From Firmicutes bacterium CAG:582 (lineage in GTDB: Bacteria; Bacillota_I; Bacilli_A; RF39; UBA660), in the NCBI GenBank assembly GCA_000435515.1, contig FR884179.1, positions 1-64,000 on the forward strand: 64,000 bases of DNA. The letters run 5' to 3'. Made by a program: the position numbers and the translations under genes. Of this stretch, positions 1 through 7,700 are shown piece after piece. Positions within the stretch are counted from its first letter, which is position 1; every line of letters begins with the position of its first letter. A model generated the notes under the pieces. That model made no database searches. It was not told the origin of the DNA and saw only the letters and a list, made by a program, of their open reading frames with translations.

Positions 1-235
1 TATCTTATTTTTATTATACTACATATTTGTTGTAATATATAAACTTTATTTTTAGGTTGTGTAAAGTTAGTTTTAAATATTTATATCAATTAAAAAAGTT
101 ACACAAAATGTATAACTCTATAAATCTAAACTATTTTTATTTAATAAATTTTTTTTCATTAAAAGATAACTTTTTTATTCCATTGAACTTTTTTGCAATT
201 TTGGGCAGTTTTTTTCAATGAAATTAGTTTTCTCA
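1..235. other. AT-rich intergenic stretch at window edge
   Basis: No open frame or recognisable RNA gene is visible. The only structure is a pair of 7-base inverted arms, CATTGAA at 181-187 and TTCAATG at 214-220, around a 26-base spacer. Nothing shows which gene it might serve because the neighbour to the left is outside the window. Confidence 0.4.
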
Positions 236-265
236 TAAAAAAAAGTAGAACTTTGCTCTACTTTT
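236..265 (-). terminator. Intrinsic terminator of the SDR/PLP-enzyme operon
   Basis: On the minus strand AAAAGTAGA and TCTACTTTT form a perfect 9-bp stem followed by a run of T. The stop codon at 258-260 lies inside the stem. Confidence 0.85.
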
Positions 266-1490
266 CTAGATTTTCTATTGCACTTATAAGTCCAAGTTTA
301 CCATACTCATAAGTTAATCCACCTTGTTGATAAGCTATATATGGTTCTCTTATAGGTGCATCACATGAAAACTCAATGCTTGAACCTTGTGTAAATGAAC
401 CTGAAGCCATTATAACTTGGTCATCATAACCCGGCATATCCCAAGGAATTGCTGTCACATTTGCATCAATTGGAGATCCATATTGAACACCTTGAACATA
501 TTTTATTAATTTTTCTCTATCTCTAAATATAATATTTTGAACTATATCACATCTATGATCATTATATTTTGGTTCAACATCATATCCAAGACTTTCCATT
601 ACTTTACTTGTTAAAACAGCTGTTTTTAAAGAGGAAGCAACAACACTTGGAGCAAAAAATAAACCTTCTAAAATTTGTTTGTTTATTCCAAGCGTTGGTC
701 CTACTTCTAATCCTTCTCCAGGAAGTGTAAGTCTTTCACCTACAAGGTTAATTAAATCACTTCTTCCAACAACATAAGCTCCATTAGGCGCAATACCTCC
801 ACCTAAATTTTTTATTAAAGAACCAACAGCAACATCAGCTCCAACTTCAATTGGAGTTTTTCTTTCAACAAATTCACAATAACAATTATCAACCATAACT
901 ATAATATCTTTATCAATACTCTTTATTAATTTAATTACTTTTTCTAACTTTTCAATACTCAAAGATTTTCTAGTTGAATAACCTTTACTTCTTTGTATTT
1001 CAATTACTTTAACTTTTGTATTCTTTAAATAAGAATCAATTGCCTCATAATCAAAATCATCATTAACTAAGTCTATTTCATGGTAGTTTATATTAAAAGA
1101 TGCAAGTGAACTTGGATTTTCTTTTATTCCAATAACTTCATGTAATGTATCATATGGACATCCACTTATTGAAAGAAGTAAATCTCCAGGTCTTAAAAGA
1201 GCAAAAAATGTAACATTTAAAGCATGAGAACCAGATATAAATTGACTTCTAACAACGGCACTTTCACTTTTAAAAATATCAGCATAAACTTTCTCAATTA
1301 TTTCTCTACCTAAATCATTATATCCATATCCAGTAGTTGAATTAAAAGCATTTTCACTTAAGTTATTCTTTTTAAAACTATTTAACACTTGTTCACTGAA
1401 GAAAAACTTATTATCATCAATTTTTTTAAATTCATCTGTTAATTCATTTTCACATTCTACAACTATTTTTTTTATTTCATCTCTTGTCAT
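258..1490 (-). CDS. PLP-dependent enzyme, methionine gamma-lyase/aluminium-resistance family (YnbB-like)
   Basis: A 410-residue fold-type I PLP enzyme of the Met_gamma_lyase family, annotated in other genomes as aluminium resistance protein. Seen: an N-terminal TTGYGYND segment, SGSHALN near residue 87, and the PLP-lysine segment GSLIKNLGGG near residue 225, followed by APNGAYVVG. The family is thought to act on sulfur amino acids through the cofactor Schiff base, but the physiological substrate is unsettled. The start follows GGAGGT with a 9-base spacer and overlaps the SDR stop as ATGA, so the two genes are translationally coupled. Full length for the family. Confidence 0.85.
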   Translation of the reverse strand: MTRDEIKKIVVECENELTDEFKKIDDNKFFFSEQVLNSFKKNNLSENAFNSTTGYGYNDLGREIIEKVYADIFKSESAVVRSQFISGSHALNVTFFALLRPGDLLLSISGCPYDTLHEVIGIKENPSSLASFNINYHEIDLVNDDFDYEAIDSYLKNTKVKVIEIQRSKGYSTRKSLSIEKLEKVIKLIKSIDKDIIVMVDNCYCEFVERKTPIEVGADVAVGSLIKNLGGGIAPNGAYVVGRSDLINLVGERLTLPGEGLEVGPTLGINKQILEGLFFAPSVVASSLKTAVLTSKVMESLGYDVEPKYNDHRCDIVQNIIFRDREKLIKYVQGVQYGSPIDANVTAIPWDMPGYDDQVIMASGSFTQGSSIEFSCDAPIREPYIAYQQGGLTYEYGKLGLISAIENLEK

Positions 1491-2176
1491 AAATTCTTTA
1501 CCTCCACAATTTCTCCACTTTCACGTTTTTCAACATCACTTATTATATATTTAACTAAATCTTCTGGATCAATTAATTTTTCTTGACCAACTTTTTCCAT
1601 TTCAACTCTTAAAAAGTCTTGATTCATATTTATTACTTCACTTGTACTAATCCACCCTGGAGCATAAGCAACTACTTTTCTATCAGTAACAACTGCAAAA
1701 TCTTTTGTTAATATATTTACTCCCGCTTTAGAAGCATCATAATCAATGCTTATTGGATTAAAATTATCCAAAGAATTATTAGAACTGATATTAATAATTA
1801 TCCCTTTTTCACTCATTTTAGGTAATGCGTACTTTGTAACTAAAAAGGTGCCTACAACATTAGTTTCCAAAACACTTAAAAAATCTTTTCCACTTTTTTG
1901 AGTTATATCTTCATCTTTAGAAATAGCTGCATTATTTATAAGAATATCTATATCATCTATATTAAAAAAAGTTGAATCAACTTCACTTTCTTTTCTAATA
2001 TCACACTTTATACATCTTAAATTATCATATTCATTTTCCATAATATAAGCATTATCAACACTTTTATTATAAATTGCATAAACTTTATAACCTAAAGAAA
2101 GTAGATACTTAGTAAAATTTTCTCCTAAACCCTTACATCCACCAGTAACAACCGCGATCACTTTTAACACTTCCAT
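1487..2176 (-). CDS. Short-chain dehydrogenase/reductase (FabG-like fold)
   Basis: A classical SDR of about 230 residues: the nucleotide-binding motif TGGCKGLG is near the N terminus, NNAA follows about 80 residues later, a serine lies in the NISSNNS segment, and YDASKAG carries the catalytic Tyr and Lys. It should reduce or oxidise a carbonyl with NAD(P)(H); the substrate cannot be read. The frame is open further upstream, but that part is the uppP terminator, so I start at the ATG at 2176; a GTG five codons later, preceded by GGAAG, is an alternative. It is coupled to the downstream PLP enzyme. Confidence 0.85.
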   Translation of the reverse strand: MEVLKVIAVVTGGCKGLGENFTKYLLSLGYKVYAIYNKSVDNAYIMENEYDNLRCIKCDIRKESEVDSTFFNIDDIDILINNAAISKDEDITQKSGKDFLSVLETNVVGTFLVTKYALPKMSEKGIIINISSNNSLDNFNPISIDYDASKAGVNILTKDFAVVTDRKVVAYAPGWISTSEVINMNQDFLRVEMEKVGQEKLIDPEDLVKYIISDVEKRESGEIVEVKNL

Positions 2177-2190
2177 TTCATATTTATTAT

Positions 2191-2218
2191 ATAAAAAAGA
2201 CCTGTTTATAACAAGTCT
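2191..2218 (-). terminator. Intrinsic terminator of uppP
   Basis: Minus-strand AGACTTGT and ACAGGTCT pair (one G-U) around a 5-base loop and are followed by six T. The hairpin starts at the uppP stop codon. Confidence 0.8.
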
Positions 2219-3035
2219 ATTTAAGTAAGAAAAAGTATAAAAGAACAATTATTCCAAGAACAATTCTATACCAACCAAATGCTTGGAAATCATGTTTTTT
2301 AATATAAGAAAGTAAGAATTTAATAACAATAATACTTACAATAAAGGCAACTAAAGAACCAACTCCTAAAATCATAAGTTCGCCTGTTGCAAAAACAAGT
2401 CCAACATCTTTAATATATTTAACTAATTTTAGTAAGCTTGCTCCTGCCATAACTGGTATAGCTAGTAAAAATGTAAAATCAGCTATAGTTTTTCTTTCAA
2501 GTCCAATAAGCAATCCACCAACAATAGTTGCTCCACTTCTACTAGTTCCTGGAATTAACGCAAGTACTTGAAAAACTCCAACAACAAATGCTTGTTTATA
2601 AGTAATATCTTTTAAACTTTTTGTAGTCTTACTACCAATATTCTTTTTTTCAAAAATAATAAAAATTATACCATAAAGAATAAGCATTATTGAAACAACT
2701 ATACTATTATAAAAACGAGCATCAAACCAATCATCAAAAAGAAGACCAATAATTGCTGCTGGAACACAAGCAACTAAGATTTTACCCCAAAGGGAAAAAG
2801 TTTCTTTTCTTTCTTCTTTTTCTTTTTTAAATGGCCAAATACTTTTAAAATAAAGTATAACTACCGCCAGTATAGCTCCAAGTTGAATAACAACTTCAAA
2901 TAACTTATAAAATTCACTTGTAACATTTAAATGAATAAAATTATTCAAAAGAATCATATGCCCAGTACTTGATATCGGAAGCCACTCAGTTATTCCTTCA
3001 ACTATACCAAATAAGATAGCCTTTAAAATTTCCAT
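2217..3035 (-). CDS. uppP: Undecaprenyl-diphosphate phosphatase (BacA/UppP)
   Basis: A 272-residue polytopic membrane protein that hydrolyses undecaprenyl pyrophosphate to the monophosphate lipid carrier used for peptidoglycan and polysaccharide export. Both family signatures are visible: the glutamate-rich GIVEGITEWLPISSTGHM near residue 10 and PGTSRSG near residue 162, plus about eight hydrophobic segments. Length is normal. RBS AAGAAGGA precedes the ATG. It stands alone between its own promoter and terminator; a DUF368 (PopT-type) transporter and the polysaccharide locus downstream would draw on the same carrier pool. Confidence 0.95.
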   Translation of the reverse strand: MEILKAILFGIVEGITEWLPISSTGHMILLNNFIHLNVTSEFYKLFEVVIQLGAILAVVILYFKSIWPFKKEKEERKETFSLWGKILVACVPAAIIGLLFDDWFDARFYNSIVVSIMLILYGIIFIIFEKKNIGSKTTKSLKDITYKQAFVVGVFQVLALIPGTSRSGATIVGGLLIGLERKTIADFTFLLAIPVMAGASLLKLVKYIKDVGLVFATGELMILGVGSLVAFIVSIIVIKFLLSYIKKHDFQAFGWYRIVLGIIVLLYFFLLK

Positions 3036-3059
3036 AAATATCCTTCTTTCGCTTAATTC

Positions 3060-3065
3060 ATTATA
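3060..3065 (-). promoter_or_regulatory. uppP promoter, -10 element
   Basis: Minus-strand TGATATAAT gives a perfect TATAAT with the TG extension 25 bases upstream of the start codon. No good -35 is seen, as expected for an extended -10 promoter. Confidence 0.55.
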
Positions 3066-3120
3066 TCATATATGAAAGTTTTTTATTCGTAAAAAAGTTA
3101 TTTTACATAAATCTTGATAT

Positions 3121-3150
3121 ATAAAAAAGTATGATATTTCTATCATACTT
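3121..3150 (-). terminator. Intrinsic terminator of ssb
   Basis: Minus-strand AAGTATGATA and TATCATACTT form a perfect 10-bp stem with a short loop, followed by a T run. Confidence 0.85.
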
Positions 3151-3170
3151 GGTGAGAAAACGTTTTTGTT

Positions 3171-3503
3171 TTATTCTGCTTCCCTTTTACTAGCTAAAAA
3201 AGAAACCTTATCAACAATTACTTCAGTTATATATTTTTCTTCTTCTTGCTCATTTTTATACTTTCTTGTTTGAAGACGACCTTTAACTCCAACTAAATCA
3301 CCTTTATGGCAATAGTCACTTGTACTCTTAGCTATACCATTCCAAAGAATACATCTTATAAAATCAGTTTCATATAAACCATTTTCATTTTTATAGCTTC
3401 TTTGAACAGCTAAATTAATTGTAAGCATGTCTTTTTCATCGCCAATATTCTTAAGAGTTGGGTCTTCTGTAAGCCTTCCAATTAAGTAAACAACGTTATG
3501 CAT
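3171..3503 (-). CDS. ssb: Single-stranded DNA-binding protein, short form
   Basis: A one-domain OB-fold SSB of 110 residues: MHNVVYLIGRLTEDP at the start, then ETDFIRCILWNGIA and GDLVGVKGRLQTRKY, in the order expected for bacterial SSB. It binds ssDNA in replication, recombination or uptake. The usual acidic C-terminal tail (DDIPF-like) that recruits partner proteins is missing; the protein ends soon after the OB fold (REAE). This resembles the short SsbB type, so a second full-length SSB is probably elsewhere. The start at 3503 is chosen because AAAGGAGG sits seven bases upstream; an earlier in-frame ATG overlaps the RBS. Confidence 0.85.
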   Translation of the reverse strand: MHNVVYLIGRLTEDPTLKNIGDEKDMLTINLAVQRSYKNENGLYETDFIRCILWNGIAKSTSDYCHKGDLVGVKGRLQTRKYKNEQEEEKYITEVIVDKVSFLASKREAE

Positions 3504-3633
3504 TATCTTTCCTCCTTTCATGTTTTTTAGCCTATCACAAAGGCCTATTTCTTGTAAAAACGCAAAATTTTAAATTTGGAGGGTCAGATCTTTAATATCT
3601 GTATTGATTTATATGCAAAACGTAAAAATCTGT

Positions 3634-3666
3634 CAAAAAAAAGCTACCAATTTTAAAGTTTGGTAG
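3634..3666 (-). terminator. Intrinsic terminator of sufB
   Basis: Minus-strand CTACCAA and TTGGTAG pair around a 9-base loop; eight T follow. Confidence 0.8.
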
Positions 3667-3680
3667 TTTTAACATTTTTT

Positions 3681-4985
3681 TTAAATTTCTTTCATTAAAC
3701 GGTTTAATTCAACAGCATATTCCATAGGTAATTCTCTCTTAAAATCACTTATAAATCCCATAATTAGCATCTCTTTTGCTTGATTTTCCGTTAATCCTTT
3801 ACTTCTTAAATAAAACATCTTTTCTTCACTTATTTTAGAAACTGTTGCTTCATGTTCAAGCTTGCTTGAATCATTATTAACTTCATTAATTGGATATGTA
3901 TCACTTATCGCATTATCACTTAAAAGAATTGTATCACATTTGATAGATGCATATGAGTTCTTAGCGCTTTCAGCAATTTTTACTTTTCCACGATAATTAG
4001 CAACTCCACCATCATCTGCAATACTCTTTGAAACAATATTACTTCTAGTATTAGCGCCTATATGTATCATTTTAGCTCCAGCATCTAAATGTTGATTTTC
4101 TTTTGCATAGGCAATAGAAATAGAATTACCAACAGCATTATCTCCAAGTAAGATACAAGAAGGATATTTCATAGTAACTCCACTTCCAACGTTACCATCA
4201 ACCCAATCCATTACCCCATTTTCTTCGACAATCGCTCTTTTAGTAACCAAATTATATACATCTTTACTCCAATTCTGTATTGTTGAATACTTACATTTAG
4301 CTCCACGTTTTACATAGATTTCAACAACTCCAGCATGAAGTGAAGACACTGAATAACTCTTAGCTGTACATCCTTCAATATAAGAAAGTTCTGCACCTTC
4401 ATCAACAATAATTATTGTTCTTTCAAATTGACCTAAAGAAGATGATTCTATTCTAAAATAACTTTGTAAAGGTCTATCAAGTTTAGTATAAGGAGGAATA
4501 TATATAAAAGACCCTCCACTCCATAAAGCTCCATTTAAAGCTGTATATTTATTTTCATCATACTTAACAAGATTATTAAAATATTCTTTAAAAAGATCAG
4601 GATATTCTTTTAAAGCTTCATCTGTTGATAAAAATATTACACCTTTTTCTTGAATTTCGTCACGTCCATGATGATATATTACTTCACTTTCAAACTGATT
4701 TGAAACTCCACTTAAATGTTCTTTTTCAGCATCTATTACTCCTAAAGTTTTAAATTTATTTCTAATGTCACATCTAACATTATTCCAATCACTCGTTAAA
4801 TTACCTTCTTTTTTATAATAATTTAATTTCGAGAAATCAAGTTCTATTTTAGGACCAAAATTTGGATTTTCAAGTTCTAAAAATTTTCTATATGAATTAA
4901 GTCTAAATTCAAGCATCCATTCGTCTTCACCTTTAGACTTACTTATTTTTTTTATTAATTCTTCACTTAACATTTCCATAAACAT
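3681..4985 (-). CDS. sufB: Fe-S cluster assembly protein SufB, encoded apart from other suf genes
   Basis: About 434 residues of the SufB/SufD family. Typical SufB segments are present: SGGSFIYIPP near residue 157, the beta-helix core, SSLHAGVVEI, and the C-terminal EHEATVSKISEEKMFYL followed by GFISDF. SufB is the scaffold of the SufBC2D complex that assembles Fe-S clusters. The usual order sufC-D-S-U-B is not seen here: the neighbours are an acetyltransferase and ssb. Four start codons occur within 16 bases (GTG 4988, ATG 4985, 4979, 4973) and none has a convincing RBS. A TATAAT lies at 4995-5000, so the leader is very short or absent. Confidence 0.9.
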   Translation of the reverse strand: MFMEMLSEELIKKISKSKGEDEWMLEFRLNSYRKFLELENPNFGPKIELDFSKLNYYKKEGNLTSDWNNVRCDIRNKFKTLGVIDAEKEHLSGVSNQFESEVIYHHGRDEIQEKGVIFLSTDEALKEYPDLFKEYFNNLVKYDENKYTALNGALWSGGSFIYIPPYTKLDRPLQSYFRIESSSLGQFERTIIIVDEGAELSYIEGCTAKSYSVSSLHAGVVEIYVKRGAKCKYSTIQNWSKDVYNLVTKRAIVEENGVMDWVDGNVGSGVTMKYPSCILLGDNAVGNSISIAYAKENQHLDAGAKMIHIGANTRSNIVSKSIADDGGVANYRGKVKIAESAKNSYASIKCDTILLSDNAISDTYPINEVNNDSSKLEHEATVSKISEEKMFYLRSKGLTENQAKEMLIMGFISDFKRELPMEYAVELNRLMKEI

Positions 4986-4994
4986 CACGAAGAT

Positions 4995-5000
4995 ATTATA
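4995..5000 (-). promoter_or_regulatory. Candidate sufB promoter -10 very close to the start codon
   Basis: Minus-strand TATAAT with TTTAAA 17 bases upstream. Transcription would begin near 4988, giving an almost leaderless sufB message. The -35 overlaps the upstream gene's terminator. Confidence 0.4.
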
Positions 5001-5033
5001 TAATAAAAGAGTACATTTTTAAAGTACTCTTTT
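5001..5033 (-). terminator. Intrinsic terminator of the acetyltransferase gene
   Basis: AAAAGAGTAC and GTACTCTTTT form a perfect 10-bp stem around a 9-base loop, with TTTTATTA after it on the minus strand. Confidence 0.75.
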
Positions 5034-5545
5034 TAATCAAGTTCAAGTTCATATAGAAGTTCATCTCCTATATTACCTTCAATATCTTTTCTATAATCTT
5101 TTATCGTATCAATGAGTTCAAATCCAGCCTTTTCAAACATCAACTTAGCGCCAATATTTCTGCCATCACATGTAGCATATAAACATTCCAAGTGACTCTT
5201 CTTCATTTCTCTTATAACACTTTTTAATACTTCTGTTCCATATCCTTTTCCCCAATGAGATTTTTCAATAAATATATTAACTGATTTACTTCTACTATCC
5301 TCTTGATAAAGAAATACATACCCAATAATCTTATTGGTTTCTTTTTCTTGAATAACCGATCTAATCAAATATTCATCTTTATAAGCCCTCATAATATAGT
5401 CAGTGAAATCATCTATTGAATGAATATCTTTCATTTCAGGAATGTACATTAAAACATCCAAATCATTTCCCCATGTTTCATACATAAGAGAAATATATTC
5501 AGGGATAAATTTTTTTATAATCAAACGTCTAGTTGTAAATTCCAT
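5033..5545 (-). CDS. GNAT family N-acetyltransferase (RimJ/RimL type)
   Basis: A 170-residue Acetyltransf_3-type protein: it opens with FTTRRLIIKKF, has EKSHWGKGYGTEVL near residue 93 (the acetyl-CoA pyrophosphate loop), and ends with an NIGAKLMFEKAGFELI segment. It transfers acetyl from acetyl-CoA to an amine, possibly a protein N terminus or a small molecule; the substrate cannot be inferred. I start at the second in-frame ATG (5545), which has AGAAGGA six bases upstream; the first ATG abuts that RBS. Single-gene unit with its own terminator. Confidence 0.85.
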   Translation of the reverse strand: MEFTTRRLIIKKFIPEYISLMYETWGNDLDVLMYIPEMKDIHSIDDFTDYIMRAYKDEYLIRSVIQEKETNKIIGYVFLYQEDSRSKSVNIFIEKSHWGKGYGTEVLKSVIREMKKSHLECLYATCDGRNIGAKLMFEKAGFELIDTIKDYRKDIEGNIGDELLYELELD

Positions 5546-5599
5546 AAACATTCCTTCTATTCTTACGTTTATTATACCATATCATAAATAAAAGTATAC

Positions 5600-5636
5600 A
5601 AAAAAAATGTTGATGTGTAAAACTAATCATCAACAT
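5600..5636 (-). terminator. Intrinsic terminator of the DUF2974 gene
   Basis: ATGTTGATG and CATCAACAT form a 9-bp stem followed by seven T on the minus strand. The 5' arm encodes the last residues of the protein and the stop codon is in the loop. Confidence 0.8.
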
Positions 5637-6699
5637 CTGTATTGATATATAAAACAATAAATCTTATCAAATCACTTATCATTTTCTTACTTTCTGAACT
5701 TAATTTTGTACTTTCTTTTAATATAGCTAATACATTTTTCAAATTTCTTCCTTTAAGTTCCAAAAGAGATGTAATATTTGCACGTTCAAATATAGAAAAT
5801 AAATCTTTAACAAATTTCTCACGTGTTTCCAAGTCATATGTTTCTAACCATTCAGTTATACTTTTATCAACTCTTTTACTGAACATTGAAAGCTTAACTC
5901 TTTTAAAATAATCCTCATCAACCATCCAACTTGTTAACTCATGAGCCATTATTCCCTTATTTGTAGATTTTACAACAACATAATCATTTTTATGATGTAA
6001 CAAAAGTCCAACAACACTAGAATCTGGAATTATTAATTCATATTTAGGTAAAATTCTCATGTATTCTTTAGAGTCAATTTCGTGTTTTAAAATACCTGGT
6101 CCATCATTGCTATAAACTTTTATAATTTTATTTCTTATTAAAGGATTTGCATACATTGCAGCAACAAGAGCAATATTACCACCCTTAGAATGTCCACCAA
6201 TAATATATTTTCTTAAAGAAAAAGGAGAAATATGAGAGTTTATATATTTAATAGCAGCCCTTTGAGATGCAATTGGAAACTTATATGCAAGTTCAAAATC
6301 TTCTCTCCATCCACTTACTAAATCATCAGTTCCTTCAAAAGAAATATAAGTAAGATTTTTATCAATATCGATAAATAAACATGAGAATTGTAAATCACTG
6401 CTATATTGATAAGTATAATTATATAGCATCAAGTCTTTATATCTTTTTGTATCTTTAATACTTTCAAGAACTTCTACCGCATCTCTTGCCGCTAAAACAA
6501 AACCTTTTATTTCTTTTTTTGTATGATGTTCAAAATACTCAGTTGCACATGAATTAATACTTATTTTTTTATGTACCAAAATATCTTTATAATCAATATA
6601 TGCAAGAGATGAAAATATTAAATTATCTACTTCATTAAAACCTTTTTCAGAAAAACTCTTATCTCCATAATTTTTTATATAATCAAATATATTTGCCAT
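5623..6699 (-). CDS. DUF2974 (Mbeg1-like) alpha/beta-hydrolase
   Basis: A 358-residue protein with the lipase-type nucleophile elbow GGHSKGGNIAL near residue 167 and the strand FEGTDDLVSGW about 45 residues before it. The N-terminal pattern (FDYIKNYG, then NEVDNLIFSSLAYIDY) is characteristic of DUF2974 proteins. The family is predicted to hydrolyse esters or lipids, and the Ser in GHSKGG is the likely nucleophile; the substrate is unknown. There is no signal peptide, so it is probably cytoplasmic. GGAGG precedes the ATG. Single gene with its own terminator. Confidence 0.8.
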   Translation of the reverse strand: MANIFDYIKNYGDKSFSEKGFNEVDNLIFSSLAYIDYKDILVHKKISINSCATEYFEHHTKKEIKGFVLAARDAVEVLESIKDTKRYKDLMLYNYTYQYSSDLQFSCLFIDIDKNLTYISFEGTDDLVSGWREDFELAYKFPIASQRAAIKYINSHISPFSLRKYIIGGHSKGGNIALVAAMYANPLIRNKIIKVYSNDGPGILKHEIDSKEYMRILPKYELIIPDSSVVGLLLHHKNDYVVVKSTNKGIMAHELTSWMVDEDYFKRVKLSMFSKRVDKSITEWLETYDLETREKFVKDLFSIFERANITSLLELKGRNLKNVLAILKESTKLSSESKKMISDLIRFIVLYINTDVDD

Positions 6700-6725
6700 A
6701 TAACCTCCACTTTAAAAAGAAAGAA

Positions 6726-7619
6726 CTAATCTTTCTTCATCATCATTCTCTTTAACACTTCTAGTAAAACGATTATCAAAGCTCCAATTATAAAGAATAA
6801 TATATTAAATGTTTTAAAAGTCATCATTTCCATTGGAACTTCTAAAGTAGTTGGTCCATTAATTATTGCATATAAAGAACCAACCATCATTCCTAAAATA
6901 AAATACACGGTTTTACTTCTATGGTTATTTAAGCAATTTTTTAATATTCTAACAAATGCTACAATACCAAATAAAACGCCTAAACCAAATATCATAAGCA
7001 AAGGAAATACTGAAAAATCAAAGCTAATAAATTTCTTTATTGCACCAATTATTGGAATATATAATCCAAATATCAATAATAATGTTGAACCACTTATACC
7101 AGGTAAAACCATAGCCGTAATTGCAATAGCTGCTGCAAAGAATATATATATAATGTTGAAAAGACTTAAGTTATTAACATCAACTCCTAAACTAGAGTGT
7201 GTTGTGAAATAACTTATTCCTGCTACTAGTATTGCTCCTAATATCAAGAATATAATATTTTTATAATGTCCTTTTACAGAATCCTTTTCTTCTTTAATAA
7301 CTTGAGGAATTGAGAATATTATAAATCCTAAAAATAATGAACTCATTTCATATATCTTACTTGTAAACATATTTGAAAGCATGGTTGCAGCAAGTAAGAA
7401 ACCAATTACCCAACCTAATCCTAATTTTATTAAGAACATAAATGCTTTTCTCTTTGAATCCATATTTCCTCTAAATAAATCGTCTAAAGAATTTATAAAC
7501 TCATCATAAAATCCTAAAAGAAATGCAATTGTTCCACCAGACACTCCAGGAACTGAATCAGCAAGTGCCATACAAAAGCCATTAAACACATTTATTAGTA
7601 ATAATTTTATTTTTTTCAT
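6726..7619 (-). CDS. DUF368 membrane protein, PopT-type undecaprenyl-phosphate translocase
   Basis: A roughly 297-residue polytopic membrane protein with the DUF368 hallmark GxxMALADSVPGVSGGT near the N terminus and a second related half, TAMVLPGISGSTLL, near residue 170; this internal repeat is typical of the family. DUF368 proteins (PopT) have been shown in other bacteria to flip undecaprenyl phosphate back across the membrane. The assignment here rests on family membership. ATG codons at 7628 and 7619 are both possible; I use the second. Together with uppP it covers two steps of carrier-lipid recycling. Confidence 0.85.
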   Translation of the reverse strand: MKKIKLLLINVFNGFCMALADSVPGVSGGTIAFLLGFYDEFINSLDDLFRGNMDSKRKAFMFLIKLGLGWVIGFLLAATMLSNMFTSKIYEMSSLFLGFIIFSIPQVIKEEKDSVKGHYKNIIFLILGAILVAGISYFTTHSSLGVDVNNLSLFNIIYIFFAAAIAITAMVLPGISGSTLLLIFGLYIPIIGAIKKFISFDFSVFPLLMIFGLGVLFGIVAFVRILKNCLNNHRSKTVYFILGMMVGSLYAIINGPTTLEVPMEMMTFKTFNILFFIIGALIIVLLEVLKRMMMKKD

Positions 7620-7670
7620 AATTACCATCCAATCTAGAATAATTATACATTACATACAAATTTAAAACAA

Positions 7671-7700
7671 GAAAAAAACATTAAGCATATTTCTTAATGT
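7671..7700 (-). terminator. Intrinsic terminator of the LCP gene
   Basis: ACATTAAG and CTTAATGT pair around a 7-base loop, followed by a T run on the minus strand; the stem covers the stop codon. Confidence 0.8.

Noticed and set aside
2177..2248. N-terminal extension of the SDR frame by 24 codons
   Set aside because: It runs through the uppP terminator and stop codon; the true start is the ATG at 2176 or a nearby GTG.
4216..4232. TTCGACA (0A-box core) inside sufB
   Set aside because: Lies within coding sequence far from any start; similar hits inside other genes (near 21075 and 38975) show it occurs by chance.
5642..5911. Plus-strand frame opposite the DUF2974 gene
   Set aside because: Shadow of a well-supported minus-strand gene; no RBS or promoter.
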